This document shows, piece after piece, positions 1 through 5,718 of a DNA stretch of 7,216 nucleotides. The stretch's first letter is position 1. Each line of letters starts with the position of its first letter. The stretch is from contig JAAYPL010000127.1 of NCBI GenBank assembly GCA_012519875.1, positions 1 through 7,216 of the forward strand. Direction: 5' to 3'. The notes beneath the pieces are model-generated. The model worked only from the letters and a program-made list of their open reading frames with translations. It did not search any database and had not been told where the DNA came from. The stretch is from Clostridiaceae bacterium (lineage in GTDB: Bacteria > Bacillota > Clostridia > Saccharofermentanales > UBA5734). Both the position numbers and the translations under genes were made by a program.

Positions 1-290
1 ACCTTAAACCCCTCAAAGGCCCCCGCTTTTATGCCATTGCCTTTTACCCCGGCGCCTACGGCTCTCTGGGCGGCATCAAGATCAACTATAAAACCGAAGT
101 CTTGGACGAAGAGTGGAATAAAATCCCTGGACTTTACGCAGCCGGAACCGACGCCAACACCATTTTCGGCGATTCGTATGTCTTTATCCTGCCCGGAAAC
201 ACCATGGGCTTTGCCTTGAATAGTGGCCGCATGGCCGGTGAAAATGCCGTTGAATATCTGATCGATCTGTACAGTCAAGATGAAGAGTGA
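1..290 (+). CDS. FAD-dependent oxidoreductase (fumarate reductase/succinate dehydrogenase flavoprotein-like), C-terminal fragment
   Basis: This is the 3' end of a gene whose start lies outside the window. The reading frame begins at base 3 and gives 95 residues before TGA at 288-290. Seen in the sequence: a GGIKIN segment, then IPGLYAAGTDA, then a PGNTMGFALNSGRMAGENA segment, close to the C-terminus. The pattern GLYAAG followed by a Gly-rich helix start and a SGRxAGE helix is the C-terminal FAD-binding signature of the FAD_binding_2 family (fumarate reductase, urocanate reductase, 3-ketosteroid dehydrogenases), where it contacts the flavin and closes the Rossmann domain. Members transfer hydride to or from activated C=C bonds. 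The substrate cannot be read because the capping domain is missing. A TTG at 102 could be mistaken for a start, but the frame is open upstream of it and the conserved GGIKIN motif lies there. The GH43 gene follows after 120 nt on the same strand, so co-expression is possible. Confidence 0.85.
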   Translation, partial: LKPLKGPRFYAIAFYPGAYGSLGGIKINYKTEVLDEEWNKIPGLYAAGTDANTIFGDSYVFILPGNTMGFALNSGRMAGENAVEYLIDLYSQDEE

Positions 291-292
291 GA

Positions 293-310
293 ACCGATAA
301 CGACCGATGA
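293..310 (+). repeat. Tandem imperfect 8-mer repeat, one helical turn apart
   Basis: ACCGATAA at 293-300 is repeated as ACCGATGA at 303-310, a 10-base period with one mismatch. It sits directly behind the stop codon of the flavoprotein gene. Two same-face half-sites could be a regulator-binding element, but the repeat is short and may be chance. Confidence 0.2.
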
Positions 311-334
311 AGTCCTTCTGTAACCGGGTGAGAA

Positions 335-372
335 CAGTGGAAATCCTGCCGGCTGCAGAAGGATTTTCATTG
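335..372 (+). other. RNA stem-loop in the leader of the GH43 gene
   Basis: CAGTGGAAATCCT (335-347) and AGGATTTTCATTG (360-372) form an uninterrupted 13-bp RNA stem, with G-U wobbles at 337/370 and 340/367, around a 12-nt loop. The stem ends about 24 nt before the GH43 ribosome binding site. No T-run follows it, so it does not look like a normal Rho-independent terminator. It could be an mRNA 3'-end or processing structure for the upstream flavoprotein message, a leader element, or a protein-binding inverted repeat. The pairing is visible in the sequence; the role is inference. Confidence 0.5.
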
Positions 373-395
373 CACCGACAGTGTACTTGGCCAAG

Positions 396-403
396 AAAGG
401 AAG
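396..403 (+). promoter_or_regulatory. Ribosome binding site that fixes the GH43 start at 411
   Basis: AAAGGAAG lies 7-9 bases before the ATG at 411, a normal Shine-Dalgarno distance. The alternative GTG at 381 in the same frame has no purine-rich site ahead of it and would place this ribosome binding site inside the coding region. Confidence 0.7.
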
Positions 404-410
404 AGCCATC

Positions 411-2072
411 ATGGATCAGACCATCAAAAATCCGATTTTGCCGGGATTTTATCCGGATCCTTCGATTTGCCGCGTCGGCAACGATTTTTATATGATCACA
501 TCCAGCTTCATGCTGTTTCCCGGTGTGCCGATCTTCCATAGCACAGATTTGGCAACCTGGAATCAGATCGGCAATGTCCTTGACCGGCCATCGCAATTAC
601 ATTTGATCGGGCAACCGTTGGTTGGCGGCATCATGGCTCCGACCATCCGCTATCATGACGGTGTTTTCTACATCATCAACACCAATTTCAGTTCAAAAGG
701 CAATTTTATCGTAACCGCCGAAGAGCCGCAGGGCCCATGGTCGGAGCCGATCTGGCTGCCGGATGTCACCGGCATCGATCCCTCTCTTTTCTTTGATGAA
801 GACGGTTCCTGCTATGTTTGCGGAACACGTCAGCAGGTTCAGGCAGACGGTACACAAGGCCCACAGGTAATCTGGATGGCTGAATTCGATCTTGATGCCA
901 TGAAGCTGAAAAGTTCGCCGGTGGACATTTGGGGAGGCGCTTTGGTTAATGCCCCCTATCCGGAGGCACCGCATCTTTATAAAAAAGACGGCTGGTATTA
1001 TTTGATTATTGCGGAGGGCGGTACGGAGCATTTTCATGCGGTGACAGTCGCGCGCAGCCGCGCCTTGAATGTCTGGTTTGACGGATATAAAGGAAATCCG
1101 ATTCTTACCCACCGCCACCTGGGCAAGAACTATCCGATCGGCAATGCCGGGCACGCTGATTTGGTGGAAACCGTCACCGGGGAGTGGTATGCTGTCCTGC
1201 TGGCCTCGCGCTTGATTGGCGGGTATCATAAAAACTTGGGTCGCGAAACATATTTGGTTCCGGTTGATTGGGAAGACGGCTGGCCGGTCCTGAGCCCGGG
1301 CACCGGTAAAATCGAGTGGACCTATCCGGCTCCGGCGCTTCCCCCGACTCCACGCATCGAAAGGCCTGCCCGCGTTGATTTCGATCAGCCGGAGCTGGAT
1401 CAGGAATTCATCTTTTTCGGCACGCCTTACCAAGATTTCTGGAGGATCCACAACGGTTGGCTGACCATGAAGTTGCTGCCGCAACATCTAAGTCCCGAAC
1501 AGAAAAAAATCCAACCCGGCCCGAGTCAACCGGATCCGACCATCCCCAGCTTGGCGTTTATCGGCAAACGTCAGACCGATGTCAACTTTCAAGTGGCAAC
1601 CCGTTTGAAATTCACGGCGGAAAAAAGCTATGAAGCGGCCGGCCTGGCCATTGTCCAGGCCAGCAACCACCAGCTTCGCCTGGAACGAACCGTTGAATCG
1701 GGGAAACAGATCCTTCGGCTGGTTCAAGTGACCTGCGATGCCCGAGGAATGCCGTTTCACCCCGATTTTACCAGCAAAACCCATGTCGAGACCCTGGTTG
1801 CCGCCGAATGTCCGTGGGAGGATGTGGTTTTGGTGATCCGCCAGAACGTGCAGGCCATCGATTTTCTGTTCGGACCCGACGAACAGTCCCTTCGGCTTTT
1901 GGCCGGGCAGGTCGATGGACGGGTGATCAATCCGGAGAAAGTCGGCGGGATGATCGGAACCTGCTTGGGCATGTTTGCCACGGCAAATGGGGAAAAGAGT
2001 GATAACATCGCCGGTTTTGACTGGTTTGAATACCGGAGACCGGACGAAAGAATAAGAGGTGACAAAAAATGA
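411..2072 (+). CDS. Glycoside hydrolase family 43 protein (beta-xylosidase / alpha-L-arabinofuranosidase type)
   Basis: A cytoplasmic glycosidase of 553 residues, probably releasing terminal xylose or arabinose from short oligosaccharides or glycosides. The N-terminal five-bladed beta-propeller (about residues 5-310) carries the GH43 catalytic set: general base Asp16 in YPDPS, pKa-modulating Asp123 in GIDPSLF, and general acid Glu185 in PEAPHLY. His248 in GHADLVE is the central His seen in the propeller core. The opening stretch (NPILPGF, FPGVPIFHS, RPSQL) is typical of the XynB3-like GH43 group. From about residue 320 (start of the VDFDQPELD segment) to the end is a concanavalin-like beta-sandwich, usual in that group, so the protein is full length. 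There is no signal peptide, so its substrate must be imported. The start at 411 is chosen from its ribosome binding site. The stop overlaps the ATG of the next gene (ATGA), suggesting translational coupling. GH43 substrate preference cannot be decided from motifs alone. Confidence 0.93.
   Translation: MDQTIKNPILPGFYPDPSICRVGNDFYMITSSFMLFPGVPIFHSTDLATWNQIGNVLDRPSQLHLIGQPLVGGIMAPTIRYHDGVFYIINTNFSSKGNFIVTAEEPQGPWSEPIWLPDVTGIDPSLFFDEDGSCYVCGTRQQVQADGTQGPQVIWMAEFDLDAMKLKSSPVDIWGGALVNAPYPEAPHLYKKDGWYYLIIAEGGTEHFHAVTVARSRALNVWFDGYKGNPILTHRHLGKNYPIGNAGHADLVETVTGEWYAVLLASRLIGGYHKNLGRETYLVPVDWEDGWPVLSPGTGKIEWTYPAPALPPTPRIERPARVDFDQPELDQEFIFFGTPYQDFWRIHNGWLTMKLLPQHLSPEQKKIQPGPSQPDPTIPSLAFIGKRQTDVNFQVATRLKFTAEKSYEAAGLAIVQASNHQLRLERTVESGKQILRLVQVTCDARGMPFHPDFTSKTHVETLVAAECPWEDVVLVIRQNVQAIDFLFGPDEQSLRLLAGQVDGRVINPEKVGGMIGTCLGMFATANGEKSDNIAGFDWFEYRRPDERIRGDKK
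2054..2060 (+). promoter_or_regulatory. Ribosome binding site inside the GH43 3' end, for the coupled flavodoxin gene
   Basis: AAGAGGTG-type sequence lies about 8 bases before the ATG at 2069, within the last codons of the GH43 gene. With the ATGA stop/start overlap at 2069-2072, it supports coupled translation of the two genes. Confidence 0.6.
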
Positions 2073-3031
2073 AAAAAGTATTAGGTTTATCTTTTGGCCG
2101 CAAAATGTCCAATTGTGAAGTCATGGTCAAAGAGGCCCTGATGGCTTGCGAAACCGCAGGGCACGAAGTATCTTTTCTCCGGGCCGGCGATCTGGAAATC
2201 AAACCTTGCACCGGCTGTATTTCCTGTGTTGTCGGTTTGACCAGCGGCCGGGGCAAGGGAGACTGCTACATCAAGGATGATTTTCATATTCTGGATGAGG
2301 CCATCCTGGATTGCGACGCACTGATCGTGGCCTCACCAACCTATGTTCTGTCGCCAACCGGTTTATTCAAAACCGTTTGCGACCGCTTGGGGCCCTCTCA
2401 CGACATTGCTTTTCGCCAGGCAACCTATGATGCGGGTGTGGCTTTGAACAAACCGACGGATAAGCTGCCGGATGTTCGCTCCTTTAAACCCAGGGTCGGC
2501 GCCCTGATCTCGGTCGGCGGCGCCATGACCAAAAACTGGTTGTCATTTATGTTGCCCACGATGTATGAGATCACGATGTCAATGGGAATTGATGTGATCG
2601 ACATGGTGGAATATCACGGGGCAATGGCCTATGAGCATGTCGTTGGCAATCAACCGATGCTTTCGCGCATGGCCAAGATCGGCCAAAACATTGCCGATGC
2701 CCTTTCGACCGAAAGTGAAACCGACCGAACCCGCTGGCGCGGCGATGACCAAGGCGCATGCCCGGTCTGCTACTGTGATCTGGTGACCATTCTTCATGAC
2801 GGTAATCGGGTTGAATGTCCGGTCTGCGGCATTGAAGGAGAATTGACCCTCGTGGACGGCACGATCAAGACTCGGTTCAGCCCAGAACAACAAAACCGTT
2901 CGCGGCTGTTCTTTGCCGGCAAGTTGGAACATGTCACCGAAATTAAAACCCAGGCTGTCGGCCCGGGACAAATTCCCAACAAAGCCGAACTGCTGGTCAA
3001 ATATCGGGGATATGGAGAAAACAAAGGATAA
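2069..3031 (+). CDS. Flavodoxin-family (iron-sulfur flavoprotein-like) NAD(P)H-dependent oxidoreductase with C-terminal zinc ribbon
   Basis: A 320-residue protein. Residues 1 to about 210 look like a flavodoxin/NADPH-dependent FMN reductase fold: an N-terminal strand (KKVLGLSFG) leading into the phosphate-binding loop, and SPTY at 89-92, the usual second FMN-contacting loop. Between them is a cysteine cluster, Cys47, Cys50, Cys53 and Cys66, followed by IKDDF. This matches the position of the CX2CX2CX4-7C cluster in iron-sulfur flavoproteins, but the last gap is 12 residues. At the C-terminus CPVCYC (231-236) and CPVC (250-253) form a rubredoxin-like zinc ribbon (CX2C-X15-CX2C), absent from plain flavodoxins. 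The protein is likely a cytoplasmic FMN electron carrier or small-molecule reductase in an anaerobe; the substrate is unknown. It overlaps the GH43 gene by 4 bases. The partner could be the FAD enzyme upstream of GH43, but that is inference. Confidence 0.8.
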   Translation: MKKVLGLSFGRKMSNCEVMVKEALMACETAGHEVSFLRAGDLEIKPCTGCISCVVGLTSGRGKGDCYIKDDFHILDEAILDCDALIVASPTYVLSPTGLFKTVCDRLGPSHDIAFRQATYDAGVALNKPTDKLPDVRSFKPRVGALISVGGAMTKNWLSFMLPTMYEITMSMGIDVIDMVEYHGAMAYEHVVGNQPMLSRMAKIGQNIADALSTESETDRTRWRGDDQGACPVCYCDLVTILHDGNRVECPVCGIEGELTLVDGTIKTRFSPEQQNRSRLFFAGKLEHVTEIKTQAVGPGQIPNKAELLVKYRGYGENKG

Positions 3032-3069
3032 CGGCCCGATCAACGGCATCTCCCGGCGTTTATTTCTTG

Positions 3070-3078
3070 TGATATAAT
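3070..3078 (+). promoter_or_regulatory. Extended -10 promoter for the lacI-type gene
   Basis: TGATATAAT is a perfect extended -10 element (TGN followed by TATAAT at 3073-3078), about 47 bases before the regulator ATG. No good -35 hexamer is seen 16-18 bases upstream, as is common when TGN is present. TGAT-ATA-ATCA (3070-3080) is a short inverted repeat over the -10, a possible site for autorepression. The 93-nt gap 3032-3124 also ends with an AGGAGGT ribosome binding site at 3110-3116. Confidence 0.6.
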
Positions 3079-3124
3079 CAATCCAACCCAAGCCACGCAT
3101 CATCCCGCCAGGAGGTCCCCAGAC

Positions 3125-4120
3125 ATGGCAACCATCGAAGATGTCGCAGCCTTGGCCGGCGTATCGGTCGCAACCGTTTCCCGGGTTATGAACAACAGCT
3201 ATGTGGTTTCCGAAGAGAAACGAAAGCGGGTTTTGCAGGCGGCTCAGACATTGGATTATCGGCCGCCGAGTTATGGCCGCAGCCAGAAAAAAAGCGACAA
3301 CAAGACCATATTGGTTATCTGCTCGGTTGTGATCTATGAGGTGATGGCCGGTATTCAGGCCATGGCCAAGGAGCTCGGCTACGAGGTTCTCATCCATTAT
3401 AATGCCGATCGCAACGCGGATCTGAGCGCTGTCGGAATCCTTAAAAACAAAATGGTCGACGGCGTGATCATGCTCAACATGCTCTTGGACAACGACACCT
3501 TATCTTCGATCAGCAGCCAATTTCCGGTTGTTCAGTGCGGCGAATACACCAACTTGAAAAATGCCTATCAGGTGACCGTGGACAACGAAGGCGGCGCCCA
3601 TGCCGTTGTCAGCCATTTGATTGATACCGGCCGGAAACGGATCGCATATGTTCTGCCTGAGATTGCCGATGGGGTGCCTCAATTCGCCCAAGTCCGACTT
3701 AAAGGCTACCGGCGCGCCCTTGAAGAGCACGGCATAGCCTTTGATCCGTCACTGATTGTCCGGGCGGATTTCAGCTTGGAGAGCGGGTATGAGGCCGGCC
3801 GGAGAATCCTGGCTATGGAGCCAAGGCCGGAGGCCGTGTTTTGCGCAGTTGACCAATTGGCGATCGGTTGCATTCATGTCTTCCGGGATCAGAACCTTCA
3901 CATTCCGCGGGACATTGCAGTTGCCGGGTTTGATGACGGTGAGTCGGCGGAGATCTGCTCGCCGCCGTTGACCACGATCGCCCAGCCTTATTTTGAAATC
4001 GGTCGTGACACGGTTCGCCTGCTGGCCAGCCTGATTAAAGACGAAATTTCCGTCGGACGACAAATCCGGCTGGATTATGAGCTGAAGATTCGGGCCTCGA
4101 CGCATCAAGAAGAATCATAA
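3125..4120 (+). CDS. LacI-family transcriptional regulator
   Basis: A 331-residue cytoplasmic DNA-binding regulator. The N-terminal helix-turn-helix (residues 1-45) is classical: ATIEDVAALAGVS, then ATVSRVMN as the recognition helix. A periplasmic-binding-protein-like sensor domain follows (about 60-331), with typical markers TVDNEGGAHAVVSHLIDTG, FCAVDQLAIGC, DIAVAGFDD and PPLTTIAQP. Family members normally bind a sugar or nucleotide effector. Two oddities are visible. The hinge reads YRPPSYGRSQ where PurR has YSPSAVARSL, so the minor-groove leucine (PurR Leu54) is Gln here and a hinge Ala is Gly. The first sensor strand (TILVICSVVIYEVMAG) also looks a few residues shorter than the usual form and lacks the NPFF-type ligand loop. 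The start is set by AGGAGGT 8 bases upstream and by alignment with PurR Met1. It lies 57 nt ahead of zwf on the same strand, so it likely controls itself and zwf, or the GH43 block behind it. Confidence 0.93.
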   Translation: MATIEDVAALAGVSVATVSRVMNNSYVVSEEKRKRVLQAAQTLDYRPPSYGRSQKKSDNKTILVICSVVIYEVMAGIQAMAKELGYEVLIHYNADRNADLSAVGILKNKMVDGVIMLNMLLDNDTLSSISSQFPVVQCGEYTNLKNAYQVTVDNEGGAHAVVSHLIDTGRKRIAYVLPEIADGVPQFAQVRLKGYRRALEEHGIAFDPSLIVRADFSLESGYEAGRRILAMEPRPEAVFCAVDQLAIGCIHVFRDQNLHIPRDIAVAGFDDGESAEICSPPLTTIAQPYFEIGRDTVRLLASLIKDEISVGRQIRLDYELKIRASTHQEES

Positions 4121-4124
4121 CAAT

Positions 4125-4146
4125 CGTGGTTCCGAAAGGAGCCGTG
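4125..4146 (+). other. Intercistronic RNA hairpin with GAAA tetraloop
   Basis: CGTGGTTCC (4125-4133) and GGAGCCGTG (4138-4146) pair into a 9-bp RNA stem, three of the pairs being G-U, closed by a GAAA (GNRA) tetraloop. It begins 4 bases after the regulator stop codon and has no T-run behind it. It could stabilise or mark a processing point between the regulator and zwf parts of one message. The function is inference. Confidence 0.45.
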
Positions 4147-4177
4147 TAACAGGACGACATCAGGGAGGTGCCCGATC

Positions 4178-5692
4178 ATGCCGGACGAACAACAAATCAG
4201 CATGAATCAATCCTGTATTTTTATCATCTTCGGTGGAACCGGCGACCTGACCCACCGCAAGCTTTTGCCGGCTCTTTATAAACTACAGAAGCATGAACTG
4301 CTTCCCGATAATTTTGCGGTGGTTTCGGTGGGCCGGCGGGACAAAACCGACGAGGGCTACCGCGAGGAAGCGGTGGCGTCCATTCAAGGCTCCCGAAAGG
4401 ATGCCAGCGAGGAAGCCGTTGATCCGGATATCCTGAATCGGCTGATTCAGCGCATTTATTATCGCCGGGTCAATTTTGATGATGATCATACGGCATATCG
4501 CGCGTTGCAGACGTGCTTGGAGCAGTTGGACCGCCAGTACAAAACCAATGGCAGCCGGCTGTTTTTCCTGGCTGTCGCACCGGAATATTTCGGCGTGATT
4601 GTCACCCGCCTGAAAGAACGCGGTATGTTGAACAACCGTCACGGCTGGCAACGGGTCATGATTGAAAAGCCTTTCGGATCCAACCTGAAAACCGCTCGTG
4701 AACTCAATCGGACCATAACCGATGCTCTTCCCGAATCCCATATTTTCCGTATTGACCATTATCTCGGCAAGGAAATGATTCAAAACATCATGGCCCTTCG
4801 TTTCGGCAATTCGCTTTTTGAGCCCCTTTGGAACCATCACTATATCGATAATATCCAGATCACTTCCAATGAAATGCTGGGCGTCGAAAGCCGGGGCGGC
4901 TATTATGAAAAAGCCGGCATCTGCCGCGACATGTTGCAAAACCATCTTTTGCAAATGCTGGCACTGGTCGCGATGGAACCGCCGGTCAATCTCGAACCGG
5001 AGTCCATTCGTGACGAAAAGGTCAAGGTACTGAGGGCTTTGCGTCCCTTTAATGTTGATTCGGCAAAGCAGGACATTATTCGCGGACAATACGGCCCGGG
5101 GCTTCGCGCCGGTCAGCCCGTGCCCGGCTATCGGGATGAGGAACGGGTGGATCAAAATTCCATGACCGATACGTTCATCGCGCTCAAAGCCCATGTGGAC
5201 AATTTCCGCTGGGCGGGCGTCCCTTTCTATATCAGGGCAGGCAAGCGCATGAATCGGCGGGTGACCCAGATTGTCATCGAATTTAAGAAACTCCCCGGCA
5301 TCGAATTTTTTGATAACTTCAAGAACCAAAACCCCAATTTGCTTGTTGTTGAAATCCAGCCGAACGAGGGTCTCTTCTTTCAGATTAACGCCAAAAAACC
5401 GGGGAATGAACTGATTATGGAGCGGATCGACCTCAACTACACCCAGAGCAGCTGGGTTCAGACCAACTCACCGGAAGCGTATGAACGATTGATTTTAGAG
5501 GCGCTCCGCGACAACAAATCGTTGTTCACCCGCTGGGATGAGTTGGAACATTCGTGGCAATTTGTCGACAGCATTGAAAATTCATTCAAACATTTCACAC
5601 CGGATTTTCCCAATTATACGGCCGGGTCACAAGGGCCGATGGCCGCCCTCGACCTGCTGCGCCGGGACGGCCGCAGGTGGTGGGAAATATAA
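4178..5692 (+). CDS. zwf: Glucose-6-phosphate 1-dehydrogenase
   Basis: Oxidises glucose-6-phosphate to 6-phosphogluconolactone with reduction of NAD(P)+, the first step of the oxidative pentose phosphate (and Entner-Doudoroff) route, in the cytoplasm. The length of 504 residues is normal for the family. The N-terminal Rossmann fold has the dinucleotide motif GGTGDLTHRK (19-28), where many homologues have GASGDLA. VGRRD follows strand 2, with Arg53 and Arg54 placed to hold the 2'-phosphate of NADP+, so NADP preference is likely. EKPFG is at 163-167, the substrate-site signature RIDHYLGKE at 191-199, and the putative catalytic base His256 in RDMLQNHLLQ. KVKVLRALRP and a C-terminal PNYTAGSQGP segment complete the enzyme. 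The start is supported by GGGAGGTG ending 7 bases upstream; Met9 lacks a ribosome binding site. No pgl or gnd gene is visible next to it. Its position behind a LacI-type regulator suggests carbohydrate-dependent expression. Confidence 0.97.
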   Translation: MPDEQQISMNQSCIFIIFGGTGDLTHRKLLPALYKLQKHELLPDNFAVVSVGRRDKTDEGYREEAVASIQGSRKDASEEAVDPDILNRLIQRIYYRRVNFDDDHTAYRALQTCLEQLDRQYKTNGSRLFFLAVAPEYFGVIVTRLKERGMLNNRHGWQRVMIEKPFGSNLKTARELNRTITDALPESHIFRIDHYLGKEMIQNIMALRFGNSLFEPLWNHHYIDNIQITSNEMLGVESRGGYYEKAGICRDMLQNHLLQMLALVAMEPPVNLEPESIRDEKVKVLRALRPFNVDSAKQDIIRGQYGPGLRAGQPVPGYRDEERVDQNSMTDTFIALKAHVDNFRWAGVPFYIRAGKRMNRRVTQIVIEFKKLPGIEFFDNFKNQNPNLLVVEIQPNEGLFFQINAKKPGNELIMERIDLNYTQSSWVQTNSPEAYERLILEALRDNKSLFTRWDELEHSWQFVDSIENSFKHFTPDFPNYTAGSQGPMAALDLLRRDGRRWWEI

Positions 5693-5718
5693 TTGTTGCA
5701 GATAGGGAGGACGTTTGT

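Noticed and set aside
267..274. CTGTACAG perfect palindrome
   Set aside because: It falls in the last codons of the FAD enzyme, does not extend beyond 8 bases, and has no repeat elsewhere that I noticed.
381..410. An upstream GTG start that would add ten residues to the GH43 protein
   Set aside because: No ribosome binding site precedes it, the extra residues are not part of the GH43 fold, and the good ribosome binding site lies inside this segment ahead of the ATG at 411.
693..1487. A 264-codon minus-strand open frame
   Set aside because: It is antisense to the GH43 catalytic domain, has no family motif, and no ribosome binding site was found for it.
2356..2363. AACCGGTT, a LacI-operator-like palindrome
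   Set aside because: It lies inside the flavodoxin gene, where the codons encode the SPTGLFKTVCDR region just after the conserved SPTY loop; no promoter is near.
3030..3060. Possible terminator after the flavodoxin gene (AACG...CGTT followed by a T-rich stretch)
   Set aside because: The arms are only 4 bases with a mismatch and an 11-base spacer; there is no stable GC stem ahead of the T-rich bases.
2579..3397. A 272-codon minus-strand open frame spanning the gap before the regulator
   Set aside because: It would cross the flavodoxin C-terminus, the promoter gap and the helix-turn-helix region, all better explained on the plus strand; its translation is low in recognisable pattern.
4135..4149. 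AAAGGAG followed by GTG-TAA, a minimal start-stop pair ahead of zwf
   Set aside because: The spacing of 2-3 bases is too short for initiation, and the purine run is part of the hairpin stem; probably chance.
4283..5329. A 348-codon open frame on the minus strand
   Set aside because: It lies entirely antisense to zwf, and its translation shows no recognisable domain. Long antisense frames are expected opposite codon-biased genes; zwf has full family motifs.
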